This document shows positions 8,196-17,125 of a DNA stretch of 64,000 nt, one piece after another. Below the pieces are notes generated by a model. The model was not told the DNA's origin, did no database searches, and saw only the letters and a program-made list of their open reading frames with translations. The stretch comes from Corynebacterium macginleyi (lineage in GTDB: Bacteria > Actinomycetota > Actinomycetes > Mycobacteriales > Mycobacteriaceae). The stretch spans positions 1 to 64,000 of the forward strand of contig NZ_REGE01000001.1 of the NCBI RefSeq assembly GCF_003688935.1, read 5' to 3'. The stretch's first letter is position 1. Every line of letters begins with the position of its first letter. Made by a program: the position numbers and the translations under genes.

Positions 8196-9575
8196 TTAGC
8201 ATCCAATCAGGCGCGCGGCGAGGTAGGATTCAAGATCGTCAATCTTTACGCGCTCTTGTTCCATCGTGTCGCGCTCGCGCACGGTCACGGCGTTATCCTC
8301 AAGCGAATCGAAATCGAAGGTGACACAGAATGGGGTACCAACTTCATCCTGGCGGCGGTAGCGACGACCGATGGCACCGGAGACGTCAAAGTCCACGTTC
8401 CAATAGGCACGCAGCTTATCCGCCAGCTCGCGGGCCGGAGTGGATAGCTCCTCTTTCTTTGACAACGGCAGGACAGCAACCTTGATGGGTGCCAAACGGC
8501 GATCCAAGCGCAGGACCACGCGCTTATCGGTTCCGCCCTTAGCGTTCGGTGCCTCTTCTTCGTCGTAAGCATCTACCAGGAAGGCCATCATGGAACGACC
8601 AAGGCCAGCGGCCGGTTCGATAACGTAAGGAATCCAGCGCTCGTCATTGGCCTGGTCATAGTAGGACAGGTCCTCTCCGGAGCCCTTGTCGTGGACGGAC
8701 AGGTCATAGTCGGTGCGATTAGCCACGCCTTCCAGCTCGCCCCACTTGGAGCCCTTGAAGCCGAAGGCGTACTCCACATCCACCGTGCGCTTGGAGTAGT
8801 GCGACAGCTTTTCCTTTGGGTGCTCGTACAGGCGCAGGTTTTCTTCCTTGATGCCTAAGTCGATATACCACTTGTAACGGTCATCGATCCAGTATTGGTG
8901 CCACTCTTCGTCCTCGCCTGGTTTGACGAAGAACTCCATCTCCATCTGCTCAAACTCGCGAGTACGAAATATAAAGTTACCCGGGGTGATCTCGTTGCGG
9001 AAGGACTTACCAATATTGGCGATACCGAAAGGCGGCTTCATGCGCGATGAAGTCATCACGTTCTTGAAGTTGATGAAGATGCCCTGTGCAGTCTCGGGGC
9101 GCAAATAGTGTAGCCCTTGCTCGTCATCAACCGGGCCCAAAAACGTCTTTAGCAAGCCAGAGAAAGCTTTCGGCTCGGTCCAGTCACCCGGCTGTCCGGT
9201 TTCCGGATCATTAATATCCGCCAGGCCATTTTCTGGCTCGTGTCCATGCTTTTCCTCGTAGGCCTCGATCAGGTGATCGGCGCGGTAGCGCTTACCGGTG
9301 TGGCGGGATTCCACCAGGGGATCAGTAAAGACCTCCACGTGGCCGGAGGAGACCCACACCTGGCGCGGTTGGATGATGGAAGTATCCACACCCACGACAT
9401 CGGGGCGGGACTGGACCATGTGGCGCCACCATTGGCGCTTGATGTTTTCTTTCAACTCAACGCCGAGAGGACCATAGTCCCATGCGGAGCGAGAACCGCC
9501 GTAAATCTCACCCGCCTGGTAGACCAAGCCGCGGCGTTTACACAGATTAACAACGGTATCAATAAGGGATGCCAT
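8196..9575 (-). CDS. glyS: Glycyl-tRNA synthetase, single-chain class II type
   Basis: This enzyme charges tRNA-Gly. The 459-residue length matches the alpha2-type actinobacterial and eukaryotic-like enzyme, not the alpha2beta2 GlyQ/GlyS form. The class II motifs are visible: [17 protein letters not shown] near residue 25, the [17 protein letters not shown] motif 2 near 192–208, [10 protein letters not shown] near 285, the motif 3 region [13 protein letters not shown] near 328, and a C-terminal anticodon-binding domain ([10 protein letters not shown]). It sits next to the arsR/zur pair as in other corynebacteria and mycobacteria. Confidence 0.97.
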   Translation of the reverse strand: MASLIDTVVNLCKRRGLVYQAGEIYGGSRSAWDYGPLGVELKENIKRQWWRHMVQSRPDVVGVDTSIIQPRQVWVSSGHVEVFTDPLVESRHTGKRYRADHLIEAYEEKHGHEPENGLADINDPETGQPGDWTEPKAFSGLLKTFLGPVDDEQGLHYLRPETAQGIFINFKNVMTSSRMKPPFGIANIGKSFRNEITPGNFIFRTREFEQMEMEFFVKPGEDEEWHQYWIDDRYKWYIDLGIKEENLRLYEHPKEKLSHYSKRTVDVEYAFGFKGSKWGELEGVANRTDYDLSVHDKGSGEDLSYYDQANDERWIPYVIEPAAGLGRSMMAFLVDAYDEEEAPNAKGGTDKRVVLRLDRRLAPIKVAVLPLSKKEELSTPARELADKLRAYWNVDFDVSGAIGRRYRRQDEVGTPFCVTFDFDSLEDNAVTVRERDTMEQERVKIDDLESYLAARLIGC

Positions 9576-9682
9576 GGTTGTAAAGGACTCCTCTGGTAGG
9601 GGACAGTCGTGACAATCCCGTCCAGTCTAACCCGTAACCCCTGCCGGTAGTGGGATGAGGGGTGTACATTTAAATCGGTTGC

Positions 9683-9716
9683 TGTACAGGTAATCGCCAA
9701 CTTCAGGTAATATAAT
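9683..9716 (+). promoter_or_regulatory. Promoter and possible operator of the arsR–zur pair
   Basis: A perfect -10 hexamer TATAAT is at 9711–9716, about 46 bp before the arsR-type start. CAGGTAAT occurs twice as a direct repeat just upstream and overlapping it, and CAGG/CCTG arms flank the AT-rich core. Position over the -10 makes these plausible regulator sites. Autoregulation by the ArsR-type protein is known for the mycobacterial homologue (SmtB–Zur operon); the exact operator here is inference. Confidence 0.5.
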
Positions 9717-9762
9717 CCTGGTCGACAGATAATAGATACCGCATTAAAGGTTCCCGACCCCT

Positions 9763-10053
9763 ATGACGACCGTTCATTTAGCATTTAATATCTCCGCGGC
9801 TGCGAGCATAATCGCGGCCCTAGATTCACCCCTGCGTATTTCCATCATTACCCGTTTAGCGGAACGCGACCACTACGTACACGAGTTGGTAAAAGCCACC
9901 GGCAAATCCCAACCGCTGATTAGCCAGCACTTGCGAGTTCTTAAACAGGTCGGGATTGTCAGCTCTGAGCGCAATGGGCGCGAAGTAACTTATTCCTTGG
10001 TGGCGCCGGAAGTTTTAAACCTTTTGGAAGACGCCGCCAAGATCACCTCTTAA
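9763..10053 (+). CDS. ArsR/SmtB-family metal-responsive repressor
   Basis: This 96-residue winged-helix regulator has the ArsR signature SQHLRVLKQVGIVSSERNGREVTYSL at about residues 48–73 (split here: recognition helix SQPLISQHLRVL, wing ERNGREVTYSL). The pairing with a downstream Fur/Zur gene and an upstream divergent glyS reproduces the mycobacterial smtB–zur locus, where SmtB senses zinc and controls the operon. The protein lacks the classic CVC arsenic motif in helix 3, which agrees with zinc sensing through other residues (for example the His in RDHYVHELV). The start follows AAAGG. Confidence 0.9.
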   Translation: MTTVHLAFNISAAASIIAALDSPLRISIITRLAERDHYVHELVKATGKSQPLISQHLRVLKQVGIVSSERNGREVTYSLVAPEVLNLLEDAAKITS

Positions 10054-10112
10054 CAATTGACCTGCATATAAAGGCGATCCACCGTAGCACTTGTTGAAAA
10101 GGGGTTGATAAT

Positions 10113-10541
10113 ATGAATGACATGTCCATTCATGAGAGTATCCCTAAGCTCGGATCGCGCAATACGAAGCAGCGCACCGCGGTTGTCGAGGTCCTGCGGG
10201 AAATCGACAAATTTTCCTCCGCCAAGGAAATATATCGTCGGCTCCAGGAACGGCAAGAAAAGGTCGGTCTCACCACTGTGTACCGCACCCTACAATCTCT
10301 GTGCGATATTGATGCTGTAGATGCGCTGCACATGCCCAATGGTGAGACCCTCTATCGCCATTGCGAAACCGACGCGCACCATCACCACTTGGTATGCACC
10401 AAATGCGGCCGCACCGAGGAAATCGATGGTGGCCCAATTGAAAAATGGGCTTCAGCTGTAGCCTCCGAGTACAATTTCGAACTCACCGGCCACGATGCGG
10501 AGATTTTCGGCGTGTGCTCTCAGTGCTCTGGCACACAGTAG
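10113..10541 (+). CDS. zur: Zinc uptake regulator Zur (Fur family)
   Basis: The 142-residue Fur-family repressor has an N-terminal winged helix (residues 15–80, STAKE-like SSAKEIYRRL and LTTVYRTLQSL) and a C-terminal metal-binding and dimer domain with CETDAHHHHLVCTKCG and a terminal CSQC, the structural zinc Cys pairs. Context identifies the subgroup as Zur: it follows the SmtB-like gene in the glyS–smtB–zur order. When zinc-loaded it represses zinc import genes. The gap from the upstream gene is 59 bp, which leaves room for its own promoter; a GGGG lies before the ATG. Confidence 0.92.
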   Translation: MNDMSIHESIPKLGSRNTKQRTAVVEVLREIDKFSSAKEIYRRLQERQEKVGLTTVYRTLQSLCDIDAVDALHMPNGETLYRHCETDAHHHHLVCTKCGRTEEIDGGPIEKWASAVASEYNFELTGHDAEIFGVCSQCSGTQ

Positions 10542-10571
10542 TCTCGCGCGTTTTCGATCGCTCCTACTCCC

Positions 10572-11324
10572 CTACTTGACAGCTCCGAAGCGGCGATCGC
10601 GGCGAGCATACTCCTCAATGGCAGCGAAGAGATCTTCTGGGGTGAAATCAGGAAAAAGCTTGTCTTGATAAATCATCTCTGCGTAAGCGGATTGCCACAA
10701 CAAGAAATTCGAGGTTCGTTTTTCGCCAGAAGGCCGCAAGAATAGGTCCACATCCGGCATGCCGGGATCATAGAGATGCTCGGCAATGGTGCTTTCTTTG
10801 ATATCTCGCGGGCTAATATCACCAGCTGCGACCTTTTCCGCAATCTGGCGCACGCCATCTACCATTTCCGCCCGGCCACCGTAATTGACGCACATAGCCA
10901 GCGTCATTTTCGTATTATTTTTAGTCAATTCTTCGGCGGCCTCGAGCTCTTTAATTACCGAGCGCCACAGGCGCGGGCGCCGTCCCACCCACACCACGCG
11001 CACACCGCGTTCATGGAGCCACCCACGTTGACGGCGCAGCACATCGCGATTAAAACCCATCAAGAAGCGCACCTCTTCCGGGCTGCGCCGCCAGTTTTCT
11101 GTAGAGAACGCATATGCCGAAAGGTATGAGACACCGGCGGCGAGACAGGCATCGACAACCTCGAGAAGCACTGCTTCTCCCCTGCGGTGCCCTTCCGTGC
11201 GTTTCATGCCCTTTTCCTGCGCCCAGCGGCCGTTGCCGTCCATCACCAACGCGATATGGCGCGGCTTTAGCTCTGCCGGGATATTCGGCGGGGTCAGGCG
11301 ACGAGAAGGATCTGGGGTAATCAC
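10572..11324 (-). CDS. uppS: Isoprenyl transferase (decaprenyl/undecaprenyl diphosphate synthase type)
   Basis: This 250-residue cis-prenyltransferase extends short isoprenyl diphosphates to the lipid carrier used in cell-wall synthesis. Motifs are complete: [12 protein letters not shown] with the catalytic Asp near residue 28, [21 protein letters not shown] and the C-terminal [18 protein letters not shown] segment. It starts at GTG. The gene lies 10 bp downstream of recO in the conserved era–recO–uppS cluster, and tail-to-tail with zur. Corynebacteria carry a second paralogue elsewhere, and chain length cannot be read from sequence. Confidence 0.95.
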   Translation of the reverse strand: MITPDPSRRLTPPNIPAELKPRHIALVMDGNGRWAQEKGMKRTEGHRRGEAVLLEVVDACLAAGVSYLSAYAFSTENWRRSPEEVRFLMGFNRDVLRRQRGWLHERGVRVVWVGRRPRLWRSVIKELEAAEELTKNNTKMTLAMCVNYGGRAEMVDGVRQIAEKVAAGDISPRDIKESTIAEHLYDPGMPDVDLFLRPSGEKRTSNFLLWQSAYAEMIYQDKLFPDFTPEDLFAAIEEYARRDRRFGAVK

Positions 11325-11334
11325 GGCCTACAGT

Positions 11335-12051
11335 TTACTGCTCCATCACTCGTAATGCGGACACATGTCGCTCCATATGCCACTGCAAATGCGCCCGAGC
11401 TAGCCGATGCCCCTCCTGCCGCTGCACATTCGTCGGATTCGTCGGGTAACCATGTGCCAAAAGCCACAGATGGTGCAAAGTTTCCGGATCCACCTCAGCA
11501 GCACCTGGCGGTCGGCACTCATGGCAGGCGGCGCCTCCGACGGCCGGGTGAAAGGCGTGGTGTGGGCCGGGGCGCTGGCACTGGGCGCAATCAAAAAGGC
11601 TGGGCGCCCACCCGGCATGCCGCATGGCCTGCAAGAGGAATGCATCGAGGGTCTGTGTCGGCTCCTCGGTTTGCAACTGCTCAAGCGTAGCCACCACCGC
11701 GTTGTAGAGATAAGGATCACCGTCGCCATCCGCATAGATGAGCCGCTCGGTCGATTCCAAGACCGCGCAGGCGGCCGTATAGCGCTCGTATTCTTCAATA
11801 AGGCGTGCCCCAAAATAATCCACCGTATCCGCCTGAGAAATCGTGGCCAGGTTCTTTCCCACGTACAGCTGCACATCCAGATTGACGAACAGCTGCAACC
11901 TCGATCCAAAGCGGGATTTTGCTCGACGCACGCCCTTAGCCACCGCACGCACCAACCCATGGTGCTGGGTCAGAAGTACGATAACGCGGTCGGCTTCTCC
12001 AAAATCATAGGAGCGAATGACCACGGCGCGATCGCGATAATTTTCGCGCAT
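11335..12051 (-). CDS. recO: DNA repair protein RecO
   Basis: The 238-residue mediator acts with RecR to load RecA at single-stranded gaps. The N-terminal OB fold carries YRDRAVVIRSYDFGEADRVI, and the helical domain holds a zinc module with two CxxC pairs (CAQC at about 157 and CHEC at about 177). It starts with ATG six bases after the era stop, and uppS follows within 10 bp, so the three genes probably form one operon. Confidence 0.94.
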   Translation of the reverse strand: MRENYRDRAVVIRSYDFGEADRVIVLLTQHHGLVRAVAKGVRRAKSRFGSRLQLFVNLDVQLYVGKNLATISQADTVDYFGARLIEEYERYTAACAVLESTERLIYADGDGDPYLYNAVVATLEQLQTEEPTQTLDAFLLQAMRHAGWAPSLFDCAQCQRPGPHHAFHPAVGGAACHECRPPGAAEVDPETLHHLWLLAHGYPTNPTNVQRQEGHRLARAHLQWHMERHVSALRVMEQ

Positions 12052-12057
12052 GACCTT

Positions 12058-13095
12058 TTAGAAACCGAGCCTGCCCAGCGACTTGGCATCCGATTGCCAA
12101 TTTTTCAGCACCTTGATGCGCAGGTCCAGGTACACGTTTTGGCCCAACAGCTCCATGATTTCCTTGCGGGCATTGCCCACAATCCGGCGGAAACGCAAGC
12201 CCTCTTTACCTTCGATGATACGTTTTTGTCCCTGGCGCTCCAGATACATAATGGCATGAATATCCAGGACTCCGTCACGCGTGCGAGAGGGCAGCATTTC
12301 ATCGACTTGTACTGCTACCGAGTGCGGTAGCTCCGCTTTCAGGCCAGACAGTGCGGCCTCACGGATAAGCTCTTCGATACGCTTTTCTAGACCTTCATCT
12401 GTGATGTGATCATCCGGGTAGAACTTCGGGCCCTCCGGCAAGTGATCCACGATAACCTGTATCAAGTCATCCAGCTGCACTCCCTTTTTACTGGAAACCG
12501 GAATTACTACGGCCTCCGGATCTTCTCGCACTAAGAGTTCGTGCAAAGCCAGAAGTTGTGCGCCCACCTGGTCTTTGGAGGCTTTATCCAGTTTGGTCAC
12601 GATGCCGATGATGGAAGTCTTCGGCGCAATCGAGCGTACATTATCTAAAATCCACCGGTCCCCCGGGCCGATCTTCTCATCAGCTGGAATGGTCAAACCG
12701 ATAACGTCCACATCCGCATACGTTTCTTTGACCACTTCATTAAGCCGCTCCCCCAATAACGTGCGAGGCCGGTGCAGGCCCGGCGTATCCACTACAACAA
12801 CTTGTGCGTCCTCGCGGTGGACCAAACCGCGGATGGTATGACGAGTTGTTTCCGGCTGGTCCGCAGTAATGGCAATCTTTTGGCCCACCAACGCATTAGT
12901 GAGTGTGGATTTCCCCGTATTCGGGCGTCCAACAAAGGACACGAACCCGGAGCGGTAGCCTTCTGGGGTATCCGTGTACTGCGAATAATCTAAAGAAGCA
13001 GCTTTGTCCCCGGCGGCTTCTGAACCGGCATGATCGGGATCATCTGGCAGATCCGCGAATGCCGCATCAAACTGTGCATCAATATCAGAACTCAT
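12058..13095 (-). CDS. era: GTPase Era
   Basis: Era binds the 3' end of 16S rRNA and assists 30S maturation. G1 (GRPNTGKST) is at about residue 55–63, followed by the DTPG G3 motif, TKLD G4 and SSKKG G5, and a C-terminal KH domain with the ERQGQKRIIEGKEG loop. The protein is about 345 residues, longer than the usual 300, because of an acidic N-terminal extension of about 45 residues (DPDHAGSEAAGDKA) before the GTPase domain. I use the ATG at 13095; the alternative is a TTG nine bases upstream. It leads the era–recO–uppS cluster. Confidence 0.95.
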   Translation of the reverse strand: MSSDIDAQFDAAFADLPDDPDHAGSEAAGDKAASLDYSQYTDTPEGYRSGFVSFVGRPNTGKSTLTNALVGQKIAITADQPETTRHTIRGLVHREDAQVVVVDTPGLHRPRTLLGERLNEVVKETYADVDVIGLTIPADEKIGPGDRWILDNVRSIAPKTSIIGIVTKLDKASKDQVGAQLLALHELLVREDPEAVVIPVSSKKGVQLDDLIQVIVDHLPEGPKFYPDDHITDEGLEKRIEELIREAALSGLKAELPHSVAVQVDEMLPSRTRDGVLDIHAIMYLERQGQKRIIEGKEGLRFRRIVGNARKEIMELLGQNVYLDLRIKVLKNWQSDAKSLGRLGF

Positions 13096-13166
13096 TGCCT
13101 GCAATGATAGCCCACCGCACCAAAATCTCCGATTGTTTCACGCCACAACAAATCTGCTGGCTAAGC

Positions 13167-13292
13167 TCAGGTGGCGATCTTCTCCTCAGCGTATTTCTCA
13201 CCGCTTTCTACAAGCACCTGACCAATACTTCTACTAGCTGAAAAATCCAACGCCCTTAGTGCTTGCCCATCGAGCAGTGTTGCACAATCCAT
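13167..13292 (-). pseudogene. Short 41-codon ORF upstream of era, likely a gene remnant
   Basis: Between era and the IS cluster a minus-strand frame starts at an ATG (13290–13292) and ends at TGA (13167). It reads MDCATLLDGQALRALDFSAS, then RSIGQVLVESGEKYAEEKIAT. The composition is protein-like and charged at the C-terminus, but I do not recognise a family. The position, where corynebacteria and mycobacteria normally carry further genes between era and ybeY, suggests the tail of a gene truncated by IS insertion. There is no clear ribosome binding site. Confidence 0.3.
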
Positions 13293-13394
13293 TGCTCAAG
13301 ACCCCGCCAAGAACACAGCCAAACCTGAGGTTACCCTCGTTTGGTGGACACCCTATTTGTGCGGATTTTGTGTCCGTAGGAGAGGATGTTCATT

Positions 13395-13703
13395 GTGAGT
13401 CAACAGCGCATGAAGTACACGCCGGAGTACCGGCGTGAAGCTTTGAGCCTGGTAATCGAGTCGCAGCGCCCGATCGCTCATGTGGCTAAGGAGATTGGCG
13501 TCGCACCAGGCCTTTTAGGCCGGTGGGTCAAACTTGAGCGTGAACGCCGAGGAGCATCAGATGGGATGAGTGAGGCTGATCTTCGTGCTGAGAATGCTCG
13601 TCTGCGCCGTGAGCTGGCAGAAGCCAAGATGGATAACGAGTTTTTGTCACAAGCGACAGCCTTCTTCGCTTTAAGGCAACGCGAGCAGAAAAGTTCGAAT
13701 TGA
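13395..13703 (+). CDS. IS3-family transposase OrfA (type A, copy 1)
   Basis: This is the DNA-binding first frame of an IS3-family transposase, about 102 residues. It has a helix-turn-helix (IAHVAKEIGVAPGLLGRWVK, residues 23–42) followed by a leucine-zipper-like segment (LRAENARLRRELAEAKMDNE). I prefer the GTG at 13395, nine bases after the ATG at 13386, because GGAGAGG sits at proper distance and copy 3 conserves the GTG but not the ATG. orfB follows in another frame with a 4-base overlap zone, as is normal for programmed frameshifting in this family. Confidence 0.85.
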   Translation: MSQQRMKYTPEYRREALSLVIESQRPIAHVAKEIGVAPGLLGRWVKLERERRGASDGMSEADLRAENARLRRELAEAKMDNEFLSQATAFFALRQREQKSSN

Positions 13704-14602
13704 TGCAGCGAGAGAAGGCGAACTACAGCATCAAACGCATGGCACGGCTATTAAAAGTGTCTCGATCTGGATACTACACATGGGCCCATACACAGCAGAA
13801 ACGACTATCCGGCGAAGATAATCGTGCAGCATTTTACAATGATGTCGACCGCAAGATTCACCAGATTTGGAAAAACTCCGATGAGGTTTATGGTGCTCCG
13901 CGGATCACCGCAGAATTAGCCGAGCGCTACCAGATTGTTCTTAACCGCAAGACTGTGGCTAAGCAGATACGGCTAATCGTCATTGAAGGGATCTCACCAC
14001 GTGCCTTTGTACCGGTGACAACGATTCAATCTACGCGTAAGTCCACGCTTTTTGACCTGGTCAAGCGTGTGTTTGATGCCAGTGAGCTCAACCGAGTATG
14101 GATGTCAGATATTTATCTACCTGCGCACTGCTGAAGGATGGTTGTACTTGTGCGCGGTCCGCGATGGCCATTCCCGCAGAGTACTGGGATGGGCTATGGA
14201 TAGCGTTCAAGATACATACCTGGTCCAACGGGCCCTGCGGATGGCGCATGCACTACGCGGTGGCGTTCCTGATGGGCTGGTGTTTCATGCTGACCGCGGA
14301 ACCCAATTCACCAGCGAAAAACTCTGGGAAGTTTGCCGCAACCTGGGCATTGCTCAGTCCGTAGGGCGTACTGGCGTGTGCTTCGATAACGCGATGGCCG
14401 AGTCGTTCTGGTCGACGCTTAAAACTGAATTCACGACCGTAAGCGCTGGGCGACCCGGGATGCCGCACGCAAGGCCGTCGCCTACTGGATTGAAGTCGTC
14501 TACAACCGTCGGCGCCGGCACTCCGCACTCGGGATGGTCAGCCCCGTCGACTTTGAGAACCGCATTGGTCTAACGACCAGCAGAAAAGAAATAGTTGCCT
14601 AA
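13700..14602 (+). pseudogene. IS3-family transposase OrfB (type A, copy 1), two frameshifts
   Basis: The rve-type integrase frame contains the HTH region and the start of the catalytic core (RVWMSDI) in the first frame. It shifts near 14,110–14,125, continues through LRTAEGWLYLCAVRDGHSRR, FHADRGTQF and CFDNAMAESFWSTLKTEF in a second frame, and shifts again near 14,434 where one base of an expected TTCTAC appears lost. The last stretch (YWIEVVYNRRRRHSALGM) ends at TAA 14,600–14,602. All three catalytic acidic regions can be traced, but no single frame covers them, so the copy is likely inactive unless these are sequencing errors. Confidence 0.85.
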
Positions 14603-14648
14603 CCACTAGGTAGCTCCACTACGTGTCCACGATTTGCGGGCAACCCCA

Positions 14649-15040
14649 GTTGGCGATTACCCACACGCCGAAGTCAGTGTGGACGAAAAGTCTGGTCGAA
14701 TAACCCCACCGAACGGCTCAATCGCGAGATCTGCCGGCGCACTGATGTTGTCGGGATCTTCTCCCACCGTGATGCTGTGATTCGCTTAGTCAGACCCGTT
14801 CCTTGCTGAGCAGCATGATGAGTGGATTCAGCAGAAACGTTACATGTTGTTGACAAGCCTAGAGCAAACCAAGGCGTTGATCACAGCCAATGTCATCGAC
14901 GCCGGCACCACCACTCCGGCAGGCAAGGAGATTGTAGCCTAATGACCAACCACACCCAGGCCCGTGTGCCGGACCCGATGTTTGCTAGCAGATCACCGAC
15001 AATTCGAAAGAATTCATACACCACCTACGCGGACTTGACC
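14649..15040 (+). pseudogene. IS256-family (mutator-type) transposase 3' remnant with terminal repeat
   Basis: From about 14,690 the plus strand reads [20 protein letters not shown], then [11 protein letters not shown], a one-base frame change near 14,795, and then [20 protein letters not shown] up to TAA at 14,940–14,942. This is the characteristic C-terminus of IS256-family transposases (usual text [20 protein letters not shown]). About 90 bp further, CACCTACGCGGACTTGACC ends near 15,040 and resembles the terminal inverted repeat of such elements. The 5' part is missing; the element is cut by IS3 copy 1 on its left and joined to IS3 copy 2 on its right. Confidence 0.8.
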
Positions 15041-15044
15041 CCTG

Positions 15045-15533
15045 CACGCTATCCATAGACCAGCCTAGGACCCGGCGGGAGTGCCCGTCGCGGATAACGC
15101 ACAGGTACAGCCAGCCCTCATTCGTGCGTAGATAGGTAATATCCGACATCCACACCCGGTTGAGCTGACCTTGATCACATAGACGTTTCACCAGGTCTGG
15201 AAGCGTGGACCTCCGCTTGGATTGAATCGTCGTTACGGGAACAAACGCCCTGGGTGAGATGCCCTCAATACCCATCATCCGCATGCGTTTGGCCACGGTT
15301 TTGCGATTCACATAAACCCCATCCTCGGCGAGTTCTGCAGTAATCCGCGGGGCACCGTAGACTTCGTCAGAATCTTCCCAGATGTCATGAATTTTCCTGT
15401 CTAACTGGTCGAGGAATCTCTGACGCTGATTTTCACCACGAAGCCGTACTGCTTGAGCCTTTTCCCATTTATAGTAGCCAGAACGGGAAACCTCTAATAA
15501 CCTGCTCATACGTTTTATGCTGTAGTTCGCCTT
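15045..15533 (-). pseudogene. IS3-family transposase OrfB (type A, copy 2), truncated
   Basis: The frame covers the OrfB N-terminus (NYSIKRMSRLLEVSRSGYYK) and catalytic core start (RVWMSDITYLRTNEGWLYLC, RDGHSRRVLGWSMDSVQ), then loses homology at 15,045 and runs into IS256-type DNA. The second Asp and Glu regions of the DDE triad are absent, so it cannot be active. Confidence 0.85.
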
Positions 15534-15545
15534 GCTCTGGCTGTA

Positions 15546-15855
15546 TTAGCTCAAATTTTTCCGATCGCGTTGCCTCAAAGCGAAGAAGGCGGTGGCTTTT
15601 GACAAGAACTCATTATCCATCTTGGCCTCAGCTAACTCACGACGCAGACGAGCGTTTTCGGCTCGAATATCGGCATCACTGCGGCCATCAGCTGAACCTT
15701 GACGTTCTCGTTCAAGCTTGACCCATTTGCCCACAAGGCCCTCGGCTACACCGATCTCCTTGAGCCACATGAGCGATTGGGCGTCCGGACTCAATGACTA
15801 GTCTGGCGGCCTCCTGCCAGTACTCTGGGGTGTATTTTTTCCTTGACGAACTCAC
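15546..15855 (-). pseudogene. IS3-family transposase OrfA (type A, copy 2), frameshifted
   Basis: From a GTG at 15,855 the frame reads the expected SSSRKKYTPEYWQEAARLVI and IAHVA, then shifts near 15,775 by one base and continues as LKEIGVAEGLVGKWVKLERE through the zipper region to a stop at 15,546. The copy is more divergent from copy 1 than copy 3 is. Confidence 0.8.
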
Positions 15856-16140
15856 AATGAACATCCTCTCCTACAGACACAAGATCCGTACTAATAGGGT
15901 GTCCACTAAACGAGGGTAACCTCAGCTAGCACAGTAGGTGAATGTTTTGGTCTTTTATGTATGACTAGTTAACTACTCTTAGCGGACTTAAGCCTGATAG
16001 CGATGGGGTTGCCTTATATGTCAGCCAGTAAAAGCTAAGGTAAATCTTTCATAAGTGAAACAAATATGTTGAGAGGTTCCCTGATATCCTATATTGTATA
16101 CTGAACAAGGGTTTGAAGTATCATTATGACCGTCCAATAG

Positions 16141-16170
16141 GGGTGTTCCTTAGAAGGGTGTTTCTTAGAA
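16141..16170. repeat. Perfectly abutting 15-bp tandem duplication before the cargo gene start
   Basis: GGGTGTTCCTTAGAA (16,141–16,155) is followed directly by GGGTGTTTCTTAGAA (16,156–16,170), one mismatch, with the ATG of the secreted-protein gene at 16,172. The duplication moves the AAGGG ribosome-binding sequence to about 15 bases from the start. A promoter-like TATACT lies further upstream near 16,100. Confidence 0.8.
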
Positions 16171-16171
16171 A

Positions 16172-17125
16172 ATGTTAAAAATTAATAAAGCTATTACAGC
16201 CGTAGTAGCCGCTTTCTCCTTGGGGCTCGCTAATACTTCTGTTGCGGCCGCTCAACAAGTGGGTCGTGAAGAAATGGCCCTTATTGCGACAGTTGATGAC
16301 GCAGAAACCCAAGTGCTACAGCAAGGCTTTTCTGAGAGCGTTGATGTAGCACGTCCATCCATGGCAAAGACAACTAATGAAGGTGTGGTTGGATTTACAG
16401 GATTTGGTGAAATTTCGGTTTCGTTTGGAGATTCCGTTCAGCTTGAAGATGTTGCGCAGACTGAGTACGCCACAGATACTAAAGCTGGTGCAGTTGCGCG
16501 GGCATCTGGCGAGGTTGGCACGCTAATACAGGTAGAGGAAGTCGCTAAGCACGAAGACTTTGTCGAAGTGGAATGGAACATATCTATGCCAGACGGAGTG
16601 GAGACTGTTGCGTTTAATGATGGTTCTATTGGATTCCGTCTGGATTCTGGCGATGGCGTTTCTGCAATATCGGAAACCGTGATATCAGCGCCATGGGCTG
16701 TCGATGAGGGTGGTAATTTACTCGACACGTGGTATGAAATCAGCGAGGACGGTTCTTCGCTTAAGCAGGTTGTGAACACTCAAGAGGTTGAGGGCGAAAT
16801 TGTTCTGGATCCACGGGTCACCTACGGGCGGGGAGTTTATTACAACTGGTACGGGGGCGAACTTCGTGCATTGAAAGCCGCCGGCACAGGTTCTCTTGCG
16901 TTAGCAGTGGGATATGGCTGTGCAAAAGTTGGTAACCTACGTCACCCTGCGATTGTGGCAATCGCAGGACTTCTTTGCCTGACCGCAGGATCTACAGTAG
17001 CTTTGCGGTCGTTAAAGACAGCCCTTGACAACCTAAGGAATATTAATGATGGGACTTGCTATCAATGGAAAGTTGGTTCTAACGAAATTAAGACGGTTTC
17101 AGCACGAGGGAATTGCAGCCCGTAA
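16172..17125 (+). CDS. Secreted protein of unknown function in the IS-bracketed segment
   Basis: The 317-residue protein has a clear signal peptide (residues 1–27, hydrophobic core AVVAAFSLGLA, likely cut near VAAAQQ), then an acidic, strand-rich region (about 28–215), then a C-terminal segment of about 100 residues. That segment has VLDPRVTYG, a Gly/Ala-rich hydrophobic helix pair (GTGSLALAVGYGCAKVG, AIVAIAGLLCLTAGSTVAL) and four Cys. From memory, actinobacterial secreted proteins share this layout (domain ending with a VxDP motif, glycine-zipper helices, paired Cys near the C-terminus), but no function is established. The region is visibly A+T-richer than its neighbours. The downstream gene starts immediately after its stop. 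Confidence 0.8.
   Translation: MLKINKAITAVVAAFSLGLANTSVAAAQQVGREEMALIATVDDAETQVLQQGFSESVDVARPSMAKTTNEGVVGFTGFGEISVSFGDSVQLEDVAQTEYATDTKAGAVARASGEVGTLIQVEEVAKHEDFVEVEWNISMPDGVETVAFNDGSIGFRLDSGDGVSAISETVISAPWAVDEGGNLLDTWYEISEDGSSLKQVVNTQEVEGEIVLDPRVTYGRGVYYNWYGGELRALKAAGTGSLALAVGYGCAKVGNLRHPAIVAIAGLLCLTAGSTVALRSLKTALDNLRNINDGTCYQWKVGSNEIKTVSARGNCSP

Larger units (their letters stand above)
13328..14648 (+). mobile_element. IS3-family insertion sequence, type A, copy 1 (complete ends, broken orfB)
   Basis: The left end carries GAGGTTACCCTCGTTTGGTG followed by GACACC, and the right end (about 14,618–14,648) is its imperfect inverted repeat (GTGTCCACGATTTGCGGGCA then ACCC). Between them lie orfA and a frameshifted orfB. 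Two further damaged copies of the same element occur at 15,041–15,924 (minus) and 17,495–18,208 (plus). Copy 1 abuts an IS256-type remnant on its right, so it probably inserted into or next to that element. Confidence 0.85.
15041..15924 (-). mobile_element. IS3-family element type A, copy 2 (right part missing, inverted)
   Basis: This is a second copy of the type-A IS3 element on the minus strand. Its outer left end, at about 15,896–15,924, is identical over about 28 bp to the left end of copy 3. The 3' half of orfB and the right end are gone: homology stops at the codons for MDSVQ near 15,045 where the IS256-type end begins. Confidence 0.85.

Noticed and set aside
11407..12330. Long plus-strand ORF of 307 codons antisense to recO and era
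   Set aside because: Mirrors two conserved genes with proper motifs; GC-rich codons make long antisense frames common here.
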